Assembly (NCBI GenBank): GCA_041389525.1
Contig: JAWKRR010000007.1
Location: 1-64,000, forward strand
Origin: JACKFB01 sp041389525
GTDB taxonomy: Bacteria; Myxococcota_A; UBA9042; PHBI01; JACKFB01
DNA length: 64,000 bases
Direction: 5' to 3'
The translations under genes and the position numbers were made by a program. This document shows, piece by piece, positions 43,246-52,122 of this stretch (its first letter is position 1; the number at the start of each line of letters is the position of its first letter). The notes below the pieces were generated by a model. It had not been told where the DNA came from and did not search any database. It saw only the letters and a program-made list of their open reading frames with translations.

Positions 43246-45797
43246 CGTGGCGGGCGGGCGCCCTCGCTTGCGCGCTCTGCGTCGGCGCTGCGCTGACGGC
43301 TGCCTGCGGTGGCGAGGCGACGCAGGCAGCCGACGCGAGCTCGCCGGACGCCGACGCGGTCGATGGCGCCGTCGATTCCTCAGGTGGTGACTCGCTCCCA
43401 GACGCGTTGACCTGCGCTCCGCCAGCGCCAGCCGCCGGTGCGGTGCGAGCGCGAGCTCTGGCCTGCGCGGACGACCTGCCCCAAGGCCCCCACATCGCCG
43501 CCGTCCCCGGCGATCTGGTGCTCGAGAACGCGCGCGCGCGCTTCGTCGTCCGCGCTCAGCGAGAGGGGTACGCCCTGCTGGGCCTGCCCGGCGGCCACCT
43601 CGTCGACGCGGTGCGCCTCGCAGGCGGCGCCCAGGCCGGCGACGACGCCCTGCGCGAGCTCGCGGTGACCGTGGACTTCTGGGTACTTGCGCCGGACTCC
43701 GTCGCCGTCGTCGAGGACGGCAGCGACGGCACGGCGCGGGTGCGGGTCGAGGGGCGGCTCGCGGCTTTTCCCCTGGTGCAGTCGGTGTTGCCGCTGCCCG
43801 AACCCGACGTCCACGTCGTCCACGAGTACGTGCTGCGGCCGGACAGCCCCGTGCTGGAGATCCTGACGCTGCTCACCCCGCGCGACCCCGGCCCCGGCCC
43901 CGGCGTCATCCTGGCCGACGTCTCGCTGTGGGGCGCTGGCGTGCGGCTCTACATCCCCAGCCTCGGGGCCGACGAGCTGCCGACCTCGGTCTCAGGCGCC
44001 GTGCTGGGCCTCGCGCCCAGCCGCGCGGACGCGACGACCCCGGCCTACGCCATCGCCACGGACGCGGCGCGCACCCTGGTGGACGCCTCGGGGATCAAGG
44101 CCTTCCTCTTCCCCGACACCCCCGTTTTGGCAGACGGCACCACGGCGATCCGCAGGTTCGCGGTCGGCGGGTTCGACGGCGCCGACCTCGCCTCGGCCAT
44201 GGCGGCCGTGTCGGGCGAAGGTGAGCCCGCGGACATCCGCGCTCGGGGGGAAGTGACCGGCGCCTTCAGCGGCGTCGAGGTCGAGGCGCTCGACCCCTCG
44301 GGCGCGCCCCTGACCCTGTGCGCCGTCACCGACGGTCGCTTCGACTGCCCGCTGCCCGCGGGCGCGACGCAGCTTGTCGCCACCTGGCGCGGAGACGGCA
44401 ACGGCGACGTGTCGCTTCCAGCGCAGTGGGCCGGCGAGCCCGTCGCCATCGCCCAATCCGGCGAGACGGTGCTCACAGCGAACCCGGCGCGGGTAGAGGT
44501 CAGCGCCCGCGACCCCGACGGCGCGCCCGTCCCGTTTCGCCTGGACGCCTGGAGCACCACCGCCGACGACGAGCGCACCTTCGTCGACGCCGACGGCGAC
44601 GCGACCTTCCTGTTGCCGCCTGGGACCTGGGAGATCTTCGTCCACCACGGCCCGCGCTGGTCACGCCACACCGAGACCCTCACCCTCGCCCCCGGCCAGA
44701 CGCAGCAGGTTTCCGCCGCCCTTCGAAAGGTGGTCGAAGCCCCCGGCTGGGTCGCCATCGACACCCACGTCCACGCCGAGGACTCCACCGACAGCGAGGC
44801 CGCCCACGCCCACCGCTTCGCCGCCGCGCTGGCCGAGGACCTCGTCGCCTACGTCGCGACCGACCACGACTTCGTCACCGACCCCGCCCCCTGGCTCGCC
44901 GCGGCCGGCCTGAGCGAGCGCCTCTCCGTCGCGCCCGGCGTCGAGGTGAGCACGACGTCGCTGGGCCACTTCAACGTGTGGCCGGTGGTACGCGACACGA
45001 CGCGCGCGGGTCAGGGCGCGCCCGACTGGGACGGCCTGGACGCCCCCGCGCTGCTGGCCCGCCTCCGCGCCGCGGTCGGCAAGGGGCCGGGGCAGGGGAT
45101 CATCCAGCTCAACCACCCGCGCTTCGGCGGCGCCGCCTACTTCAACGCCATCGGCTTCGACGCGGCCACCGTGGACCCGGCGCTGCTGGACTTCGACGCC
45201 ATGGAGCTGGTCAACGGCATCGGCCACAGCGACACGCCCAAGGTCCTGGAAGACTGGTTTTCCCTGCTCAATCGGGGCATCCGCATCACCGGCACAGGCG
45301 CCAGCGACGTCCACGGCGCCGGCGAGCCCATGGGACTGCCCGGGACGCTGGTGCGCCCAGGCCCCGACGCCGACCTGTGGGAGGCCCTGCGCCAAGGCCG
45401 CGCCGTCGTCAGCGCCGGCCCCTGGCTCACCCTCGAGATCGCCGACGAGGACGGGCGCGTCGCGGCCATCGGCGACACCTTGAGCCAACCGGAGGGCCAG
45501 CCCACCCTCACCGCCGTGCTGGAGGCCCCCGACTGGCTGCCCCTGGGCCGACTTCAGCTCTACGTGTCCGGCGTCCGCCTGTTGGACGAGGACGTGAGCC
45601 AAGTGCCCGCTGTCGACGGCCGCCGCCGGGTCCTCCGCACCCTGTCGCTACCTGCAAAAACGGACGCCTGGTGCGTGGCCGTCCACGTCCCCGGAGCCAC
45701 TCCCCGCCCCGGGTTGCGGCGCCCGCCGTGGGCCATCACCAACCCGGCCTTCATCGACGGCGACGGCGACGGCCGCAGCGCCCCGGGCCCGCCCTGA
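43242..45797 (+). CDS. CehA/McbA-type metallohydrolase lipoprotein (PHP domain)
   Basis: An 851-residue protein from a GTG overlapping the previous stop. The lipoprotein signal ends ALTAAC (Cys ~22), followed by an Asp/Ser-rich linker. The N-terminal ~450 residues are beta-rich, with a carboxypeptidase-regulatory-like segment (~415-490, VEVSARDPDGAPVPFRLDAW). The C-terminal PHP hydrolase starts WVAIDTHVHAEDSTD (~505) and has YVATDHDFVTD, IIQLNHPRFGG and GTGASDVHGAGEP, the metal ligands of CehA/McbA-like enzymes. Known relatives hydrolyse carbaryl or are uncharacterised; the substrate here is unknown. The ATP-grasp gene follows after one base. Confidence 0.87.
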   Translation: MTWRAGALACALCVGAALTAACGGEATQAADASSPDADAVDGAVDSSGGDSLPDALTCAPPAPAAGAVRARALACADDLPQGPHIAAVPGDLVLENARARFVVRAQREGYALLGLPGGHLVDAVRLAGGAQAGDDALRELAVTVDFWVLAPDSVAVVEDGSDGTARVRVEGRLAAFPLVQSVLPLPEPDVHVVHEYVLRPDSPVLEILTLLTPRDPGPGPGVILADVSLWGAGVRLYIPSLGADELPTSVSGAVLGLAPSRADATTPAYAIATDAARTLVDASGIKAFLFPDTPVLADGTTAIRRFAVGGFDGADLASAMAAVSGEGEPADIRARGEVTGAFSGVEVEALDPSGAPLTLCAVTDGRFDCPLPAGATQLVATWRGDGNGDVSLPAQWAGEPVAIAQSGETVLTANPARVEVSARDPDGAPVPFRLDAWSTTADDERTFVDADGDATFLLPPGTWEIFVHHGPRWSRHTETLTLAPGQTQQVSAALRKVVEAPGWVAIDTHVHAEDSTDSEAAHAHRFAAALAEDLVAYVATDHDFVTDPAPWLAAAGLSERLSVAPGVEVSTTSLGHFNVWPVVRDTTRAGQGAPDWDGLDAPALLARLRAAVGKGPGQGIIQLNHPRFGGAAYFNAIGFDAATVDPALLDFDAMELVNGIGHSDTPKVLEDWFSLLNRGIRITGTGASDVHGAGEPMGLPGTLVRPGPDADLWEALRQGRAVVSAGPWLTLEIADEDGRVAAIGDTLSQPEGQPTLTAVLEAPDWLPLGRLQLYVSGVRLLDEDVSQVPAVDGRRRVLRTLSLPAKTDAWCVAVHVPGATPRPGLRRPPWAITNPAFIDGDGDGRSAPGPP

Positions 45798-45798
45798 C

Positions 45799-46704
45799 AT
45801 GACCCCGTCCCCAACCGAGCGCACGCGCCGCGTCGCCCTGGTCACCCAGCGCGACCTCCCCGCCTGGGAGCACGACGATCTCGTGCTGGTCGACGCCCTG
45901 CGCGCCCGCGGCGCCTCGGTCCAGACGCCCATCTGGGACGACCCGGCGGTGGACTGGGCGGCCTTCGACGTCGCCGTGATTCGCACGACCTGGGACTACA
46001 TGCCGCGCCGCGACGCCTTCGTGGCGTGGGCCGAGCGCGCGGCGACCCAGACCCGCCTCCTGAACCCGCCGGCCGTCATTCGCTGGAACACCGACAAGAC
46101 CTACCTGCGCGACCTCGCCGACGCAGGCGCGCCGCTGCTGCCGACCCTGTGGCTTGCCCGCGGCAGCGCGCCGGACCTGCCCGCGCTGCTGGCCACGACC
46201 GGCTGGGAGCGCGCCTTCCTCAAGCCCCAGGTGGGCAACTCCGCCATCGACACCCTGCGCTTCGACGTGACCCCCGACGGTCTCCGAATCGCCAGCTCCC
46301 ACCTGACAAAAACCCTCCCAGGCGCCGGGATGCTGCTGCAGCCCTACCAGCCCACCGTCGAGACCGCGGGCGAGCTGAGCGCCATCTTCTTCGCTGGCGC
46401 GTTCTCCCACGCCATCCAGAAGATCCCGGTGCCCGGCGACTACCGCGTGCAAGACGACCACGGCGCCAGCGACGGGCCGGCCGCGCTGACCCCCGACGAG
46501 GTCGCCCTCGCCGCGCGCGTCCTGGGCCTCGCGCAGGCCCACCTCGCCCTCGCCGAGCCCCTGCTCTACGCGCGGGTCGACTTCCTGCGCACCGAGGCGG
46601 GCGACCTCGTCCTCAACGAGCTCGAGCTCGTCGAGCCGAGCCTCTTCTTCCGCCACGCGCCGTCGGCCGCCGAGCGCTTCGCCGGCGCGATCCTGGGCGC
46701 CTGA
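45799..46704 (+). CDS. ATP-grasp enzyme (RimK/DcsG-like)
   Basis: A 301-residue ATP-grasp protein. VALVTQRDLPAWEHDDLVL with FDVAVIRTTWDYMPRRDAF resembles the DcsG-like branch (D-cycloserine pathway) and other RimK relatives. WNTDKTYLRDLADAG, AFLKPQVGNSA and GMLLQPYQPTVETAGELSAI form the ATP site, and YARVDFLRTEAGDLVLNELELVEPSLFF has the Mg-binding Asp and Glu-x-Asn-type ligands. It would form an amide or ester from a carboxylate with ATP; the substrates cannot be told. Last gene of the 41693-46704 operon. Confidence 0.88.
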   Translation: MTPSPTERTRRVALVTQRDLPAWEHDDLVLVDALRARGASVQTPIWDDPAVDWAAFDVAVIRTTWDYMPRRDAFVAWAERAATQTRLLNPPAVIRWNTDKTYLRDLADAGAPLLPTLWLARGSAPDLPALLATTGWERAFLKPQVGNSAIDTLRFDVTPDGLRIASSHLTKTLPGAGMLLQPYQPTVETAGELSAIFFAGAFSHAIQKIPVPGDYRVQDDHGASDGPAALTPDEVALAARVLGLAQAHLALAEPLLYARVDFLRTEAGDLVLNELELVEPSLFFRHAPSAAERFAGAILGA

Positions 46705-46726
46705 GGCCCCAGCCCGCGGCGTTCGC

Positions 46727-47599
46727 CTACGGCTTGTAAGCCTCGACCGACACCACCGGCAGCCCGCCGTCCAGGCCGACCGAGACCTCGGCCCCCCCGA
46801 CCACGAAGGCCTCAGCCACGACCTCGGTGACCGCAGCGCCGCTGAACACGGCCTGCCCCTTGCCCTGGTCGTGGGGCACGACGATCTCGCAGGTCCCCTC
46901 GGCGTGGTTCCCCGAGGCGTCGGCCACGACCCAGCCCATGGTGTACACGCGCCCGTCGCCCCCGCCTGAGCGCTCGGCACGCAGCTCCACCCGAGCCGCG
47001 CTCAGCGCGATGTCGGCGCTGGTGTGGCCGTCGCCCTGCCCGTCGTCGGGCTCGTCGCTGGTCGCCCAGGTGAACGCGGCCACGGTGTTCGGGTCGCACG
47101 CGTCGACGATGTCGAGGCAATCGTACGGCGAAAACGCGCGCATCTTATGGTTGGGCGGCCACATCTCCAGGCGGCGGGCGACGACCGCGGGCGCCAGGGT
47201 GTCTTGGACCGTGAGGCGGCTCGTGCACCACTCAAACCCACCAGCGTCTGTCGACCGGACGGTGACGTCGTGCGCGCCCGGCTGAAAGGGGCCGGCAGCG
47301 CTCAGCTCCACGTTCGCCTCGCTGCACGCGACGGGCTCGGAGCTTCCCGGCGGGACGGCCGGCAAGACGTGAATCACGCCTGGGTGTGAGCCCAGCGCGG
47401 CGTCGCACTCGTGCACTCGCGGCGCTCCGCACACCCAGCTACCGGGCTCGACCGGGGACTCCGGCGTGAGGCAGGCCGCGGTCAGCGGCGCAGCGACCCG
47501 CCCCTCCGCGGCCACGCCGTCGCAGGCGGAGAGCAGCCCGAGGGCGAGCGCTCCGGTCAAGAGGTACGAGGTGCGAGCGGTGGCGGATCGCGTATCCAT
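46727..47599 (-). CDS. Hypothetical lipoprotein with WPPNHKM motif
   Basis: A 290-residue protein from an ATG at 47599. The signal YLLTGALALGLLSAC gives a lipidated Cys at about 26. The body has two Ig/HYR-like beta domains: LSAAGPFQPGAHDVTVRSTD before a Cys, and VVARRLEMWPPNHKMRAFSP leading to DIVDACDP. The WPPNHKM phrase is common in exported proteins of Myxococcota. Cys content suggests two or three disulfides. Role unknown. The 207 bp between this start and the next gene hold no recognised feature. Confidence 0.75.
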   Translation of the reverse strand: MDTRSATARTSYLLTGALALGLLSACDGVAAEGRVAAPLTAACLTPESPVEPGSWVCGAPRVHECDAALGSHPGVIHVLPAVPPGSSEPVACSEANVELSAAGPFQPGAHDVTVRSTDAGGFEWCTSRLTVQDTLAPAVVARRLEMWPPNHKMRAFSPYDCLDIVDACDPNTVAAFTWATSDEPDDGQGDGHTSADIALSAARVELRAERSGGGDGRVYTMGWVVADASGNHAEGTCEIVVPHDQGKGQAVFSGAAVTEVVAEAFVVGGAEVSVGLDGGLPVVSVEAYKP

Positions 47600-47806
47600 G
47601 GGGGCTCCGGGTGCGGCCGCGCCGAGATGTGGGGCGGCGGTACGCGGAGGACCAGTGCAGCCGCTGTGCCAACGGTGATCGGACGCCCGAAAACCCCTGA
47701 CGCCGCCTAGCTTTTCGAGGCGCCCACGCGCCGCGATCGACCGCTCAGCGCGGGGCAATTCGCCTCAACGCGCGCACGCCGGGCCCCACCGCCCCACCCG
47801 CCGCGC

Positions 47807-48655
47807 TCAGCCGACCCAGCCCTCGACCTGCTGGTAGATAACCGGCAGCGCCTTCTGGATGAACTGCTCGAGATCGGACTCGGCCACGACGACGACCTCG
47901 AGCGCCAGCCGCCCTAGCTCCTGCCGCATCGCGTCCAAGGCGGCGAGGTCGCTCGGGTCGGTCATCGCCACGATGACCCGGGTGTCGTCTCGGTGAATCG
48001 GCAGGACCTTGTAGTGCTGGATGAAGCGCGGCGTCAGCGACGCGACGGCGCGCGGCTGCACCGGGAAGGCGCTGAGTTTGACGAAGCGGTAGGTGTCGCG
48101 GGTCCCAGCCTCGTAGAGCCACTGGGCCAGCCCCTGGCTCAGCGCCACCGCCACGGGGTGGAAGCGGTCCATGAGCACCTGGAACTCGGTGGCGCCGACC
48201 TTCAGCAGGCTGCAATCGGTGCGCGCGCGGACGCTGGCGGCGCGCGGCTGGCGCGTCAGAAACGCGACCTCGCCGAAGCAGGCGCCCGGGCCCAGGCGGT
48301 TGATCAGCGACTCCGAGCCAGTGCGGGTATCGACCGAGAAGATCTCGGCGACGCCCTCCTCCAGCACGTACATGGCGTCGGCTTTGTCGCCGTGTCGAAT
48401 CAGCGTGTCGCCCGCGGGGACGTCGACGAACTCGGTCACCTTGGCGATCCGCTCGAGGATGGCCGCCGGCAGCGCGTGAAAGTACCGCGAGTGCTGGAGC
48501 AGCCGGACCTTGCGCTCACTCAGCGGGTCCAGCGCAGGCGCCTCCTCGGTCTGCGGGGCCTCTGCGGGCCCCGACGCCGCGCCGGTCAGCGCGGGCGCCT
48601 CGACGGTCTCGTCCAAGGCGCCGTCATCGACCTCGTCACCATCCTCCGCCGTCAT
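47807..48655 (-). CDS. cNMP-binding protein with C-terminal MshEN-like domain
   Basis: A 282-residue soluble protein. After an acidic ~45-residue lead, a CRP-type cyclic-nucleotide-binding domain spans ~50-170 (FVDVPAGDTLIRHGDKADAM, GACFGEVAFLTRQPRAASVR, where the GE and R-x-A/S residues contact cNMP phosphate). The C-terminal ~100 residues (PVQPRAVASLTPRFIQHYKV, LPIHRDDTRVIVAMTDPSDL ... YQQVEGW) look like a GspE/MshE N-terminal domain, a fold that in MshE binds c-di-GMP. There is no DNA-binding helix-turn-helix, so it is not a CRP regulator. It may sense two nucleotides. Confidence 0.85.
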   Translation of the reverse strand: MTAEDGDEVDDGALDETVEAPALTGAASGPAEAPQTEEAPALDPLSERKVRLLQHSRYFHALPAAILERIAKVTEFVDVPAGDTLIRHGDKADAMYVLEEGVAEIFSVDTRTGSESLINRLGPGACFGEVAFLTRQPRAASVRARTDCSLLKVGATEFQVLMDRFHPVAVALSQGLAQWLYEAGTRDTYRFVKLSAFPVQPRAVASLTPRFIQHYKVLPIHRDDTRVIVAMTDPSDLAALDAMRQELGRLALEVVVVAESDLEQFIQKALPVIYQQVEGWVG

Positions 48656-48795
48656 CGCGCCCCCCTGTCCCCGTCGACCAAGCCGGCGGATACTCGCACG
48701 GCCGGCGACCCCAGGCCAAGTCCGGCGACCCGGAGTCGCGCGGACGCCGGTCCGCCATGTGCGAGCGCGCGTATCGGGCGGTTCGACGCCGACCG

Positions 48796-51700
48796 CTACA
48801 GGTCGCCCGCGGCCGGCCGCAGCTGGTCGGTCACGTCGCCCAGGATCTCGCTGACCACACGCAGGCTCTGCAGCGCCGGCCAGTTCGCGTCGTAGATCGC
48901 GTCCTCCACGGGGCGCATGCGCAGGCGCGGCATCGGGAGCGCCTCGACGACCTCGCCCCAGCGGCCAAGCTCCGCGGTCTGCAGCGTGTACGGGCCGCCG
49001 ATCTGGGTCGCGGTGGTCCCCTCCATCCGCGCCAACCAGAAGCGCGTGCCGGCGGCGTCGCGCGCGCCGACCAGCACGAAGAGGCGGGTGGGATCTTGGT
49101 CGCGGCGCGTGACCAGCGGCGCGAGGTAGGTGGGGCTGACCTGAAGCTCGAGTGGTGCTGCCGGGAATCCGTCGAAGAGGTCGGCCAGCGCGACGGTCTC
49201 GTAGGTCAGCCCCGACGCCTTCGGACCCGGGTCCACCCACGTAAACCAGGGCTGGGCCAGGGTCGCGCCCAGCAGCCAGGCGACGCCGAAGGGGCAGCCG
49301 CTGGCCTGGGTGTGGCAGTACTTTCCGGGGGGGTCGACGCCGCGCGGGAGCGGCCACCACTGGCCTGCCGACGGGTTCTCGGGGGCGGGAACCCTGGGCA
49401 TCATGGGCTGCGCGTCCAGGCCCTGGCAGTAGATCTCGGAGCCGGCGCGACCGCAGAGCAGACCGTCGCCCAGGAGCACCTCGTGGCGGCCTCCCGTGGG
49501 CGGCGGCGCGATGAAGCGCGCGTCGTCGACCTCGCCCTTCACCGCCCCGTAGGTGCGAAAGGCCGCGGTCTGGTACAGCACGCCGCCGACCTCGACGCCG
49601 GCGGGTCGCAGGGCGGCGTCGAGGTCGTACTCGTCGGCGGTCTCGGGCACCGGCAGCGCGCGCTGCGCGTCGTGGCTCCAGGCGAAGGCCGGGCCCATCT
49701 GCGGCCGCAGATCGGCGTTTCGGCAGCCGCGCGCCAAGGCCAGCACGGGCTCGTCGTGGCCGATCATGGGGTCAAACCAGGGGGTGGCGTTGGTGAAGTA
49801 GAGCTCGCCGTTCGTGCTCAGGCGCGGCGAGGCCCCGCCGACGCGCGTGTAGGGGGCCGCGGCCTCGGGCAGGGTCTCCGCGGGGTCGATGCCGTGGCCG
49901 GCGCCACCGTTCATGCACGACCACAGGTCTTCGAGCGCGAAGTGCGACGCGGCGGCGACCTCCACCTCGCCGATGCCGGGCAACATCCCTCTTGCCCAGT
50001 ACCCGCCTGGTAAATTGGAGACCCGCATCGCGCCCTGCTGGTGTGTCAGGAGGACGCAGCCGTCGTCGCTCTCGAGGATCTCGGGCGTGCGATTGTCCAA
50101 GGTCCAGCCGCCGGTGGGGATGGGGCCGTAGTCGGGCGGCGTGCAGATCTCGAGGTGCCGGCCCACGGCGCGGACCTCGACGGCGTGGGTCGCGGGCACC
50201 AGGGCGGCGGCCGGCCGGGGCTCGGGGATGTCGGCGAGCCAGAAGTAGGGCGCGCCGTAGGCCGGCCGGATGGACCCGTCCACGCGCCAGACCTCGTCGG
50301 CGGGGCTGTTGTCGTAGAATGGGTCGTAGTTGTAGGAGGCGACCCACTCGCGGGGCGCCTCACGCTGGGTGACGATGAGCAGCTTGCCGGGGGCGATGTC
50401 GGCGGCGCCCTGGGCGCTGTGGCCCTTGGGGACGTCGAAGCGCGCGACCGGCTCCGCGCGCAGGCCCTCGCGGTCGGGCAGCATCCGGTAGACGCGCCCG
50501 TCTGGCGTGACGTCGTAGAACTCGCGGCGACCCTCGGAGACCACCGCGGAGAGGCGCCCCATCTGGCCGAGGCGGCGCACCGCGGTGGTGTGGGCGGCGT
50601 CTACCGTGATGCCGGCGACGCGCCCGTCGAAGCTGAAGGCGCTGACCGCGCCGTCGCTCTCCGGCCTAGCCACCAACGGCCGCGCCGCGCAGCGGTTGAA
50701 GCCGTCGCCGGGGCTGAGGTCGATCTTGCAGCCCCAGGGCACCAGCGGCCCGACGTTGCGCACCTTCGCCCAGGGCGCGTCCTCCCAGGCCTCGCCCGTC
50801 CAGCGGGAGGTCCCGCGGCTCCCCACCGCGTAGAGCTGGCCGTCGGAGACGTAGGGCGCGCCTGTGTAGCTGCGCACCTCGCTGGTCCCGGCGGAGATCC
50901 CGGCTTCGCCGTTGGCTTCGCGGTGCTCGGTGTAGGCGTCGTAAGGCAGCTCGACCGTCTGGCCCTCGTGGACCGCGAAAAAGAGCGGGTCCACACACTC
51001 CGCGGTGCTCTCGAGCGCGCCGTCGCGCATGGTCAGGCACACCTGCGCGCTGACCGCGGTGAAGCCGGCGCCGCCGCCGAAGCCCTCGACGACGAACGTG
51101 AAGAACTGCGCGCCGATGGGCCGCAGCGCGACCACGGCCGAGCCATCGCCGGGCTGCAGCACGCGGATCCCCTCGTTGACCCAGACGCCCGACTCGCCCA
51201 GCAGCGGGCCCAGCGGCCGCAAGGTCGTGGCTGGCGGCTCCGCGCGGCGGACCGGCGCCTTGGGGACGACGTACTCGCTGAAGTAGGCCGGGCCAACTCC
51301 CGCGGTCATATGCCAGTAGCCGGGGCCCAGGCTGCCGCCCCGCTGAAAGGGGTAGGGGTTGCCGATGCTGTGCTCGAAGCTCCACAGCCGGTCGTATCCG
51401 AAGTCCGTGCGGGCGTTGGCGTGGAACTGGGCGCTCGTCGTACGCGCCAGATGCCAGCTCGAGATCCCCTCCGCGTTCTTCCCGATCTCGATGCGCTGCT
51501 CGGCCGCACCTTGGAAGGGATCGGAGCGCCAGGACGGCAGGGTGTCGACGGGGGCTCGCAGGCCGTCGGGGAAGAGGGTGTCGGTGCGCGGAAATGGGCC
51601 TGTTCGGGGCGTCGCGACCACCTCGATGCCGCCGTCGCTCCCGGCGTGAAGGGACACCGCCGGGCCGACGAGGGAGTGTCCGCTGGTGGAGTAGTAGAAG

Positions 51701-51948
51701 GTGCCGTCGGCCTCTTCGATGAGAGTGCCGTCGAAGCGGGCCCCCTCGACCAGCGGCCAAATCGGCGCGGAGAGCGGCTCGCCGTCCCCCTCGGTCAGGA
51801 TGGTGAGCGCCGGGCCGGCCCCCAACTCCCCGCTCCCCGCGTCGCCGCCGCAACCGAGGCTCGCCGAGAGGCCGAGCGCCAGCGCGGCGCTGAAGCAGCG
51901 GCGGCCCCAACCGCGGGCGCCACGTCCGGTGGGTGTCGGCAATCTCAC
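48796..51948 (-). CDS. Large hypothetical lipoprotein
   Basis: A 1,050-residue protein. The GTG at 51948 (MRLPTPTGRGARGWGRRCFS) sits behind a purine-rich GAGGGGGA site. The signal ends LSASLGC (Cys ~33), with GGDAGSGELG after it. The remainder lacks a named domain but has many Trp/Tyr/Gly strands and repeating display phrases (SDGQLYAVGSRGTS, TPDGRVYRMLPDREG, STNGELYFTNATP), suggestive of a large beta-propeller or several. Even-spaced Cys suggest disulfides. It is divergent from the class III cyclase 174 bp away. Confidence 0.75.
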   Translation of the reverse strand: MRLPTPTGRGARGWGRRCFSAALALGLSASLGCGGDAGSGELGAGPALTILTEGDGEPLSAPIWPLVEGARFDGTLIEEADGTFYYSTSGHSLVGPAVSLHAGSDGGIEVVATPRTGPFPRTDTLFPDGLRAPVDTLPSWRSDPFQGAAEQRIEIGKNAEGISSWHLARTTSAQFHANARTDFGYDRLWSFEHSIGNPYPFQRGGSLGPGYWHMTAGVGPAYFSEYVVPKAPVRRAEPPATTLRPLGPLLGESGVWVNEGIRVLQPGDGSAVVALRPIGAQFFTFVVEGFGGGAGFTAVSAQVCLTMRDGALESTAECVDPLFFAVHEGQTVELPYDAYTEHREANGEAGISAGTSEVRSYTGAPYVSDGQLYAVGSRGTSRWTGEAWEDAPWAKVRNVGPLVPWGCKIDLSPGDGFNRCAARPLVARPESDGAVSAFSFDGRVAGITVDAAHTTAVRRLGQMGRLSAVVSEGRREFYDVTPDGRVYRMLPDREGLRAEPVARFDVPKGHSAQGAADIAPGKLLIVTQREAPREWVASYNYDPFYDNSPADEVWRVDGSIRPAYGAPYFWLADIPEPRPAAALVPATHAVEVRAVGRHLEICTPPDYGPIPTGGWTLDNRTPEILESDDGCVLLTHQQGAMRVSNLPGGYWARGMLPGIGEVEVAAASHFALEDLWSCMNGGAGHGIDPAETLPEAAAPYTRVGGASPRLSTNGELYFTNATPWFDPMIGHDEPVLALARGCRNADLRPQMGPAFAWSHDAQRALPVPETADEYDLDAALRPAGVEVGGVLYQTAAFRTYGAVKGEVDDARFIAPPPTGGRHEVLLGDGLLCGRAGSEIYCQGLDAQPMMPRVPAPENPSAGQWWPLPRGVDPPGKYCHTQASGCPFGVAWLLGATLAQPWFTWVDPGPKASGLTYETVALADLFDGFPAAPLELQVSPTYLAPLVTRRDQDPTRLFVLVGARDAAGTRFWLARMEGTTATQIGGPYTLQTAELGRWGEVVEALPMPRLRMRPVEDAIYDANWPALQSLRVVSEILGDVTDQLRPAAGDL

Positions 51949-52122
51949 GGAGTCCCCCTCGCGCTGCGGCACGCGCAGCCGGGCCCAGACCGAACGCGCC
52001 GCGCAGGCAGAAGTGTCCGCCAGCCGCTGCTCCCCACGCAACCCGAGCGCCCGGCCCGACCACCGCAGAGGCCCGCCCGATGCCGCTTCGCTCCGGGCAC
52101 GGCGCCTGCTACCCTCCCCGCG

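Noticed and set aside
50041..52122. Long upstream extension of the cyclase reading frame
   Set aside because: It is antisense to the large lipoprotein and has shadow-frame composition; the cyclase begins with a normal membrane helix after the ATG at 52123.
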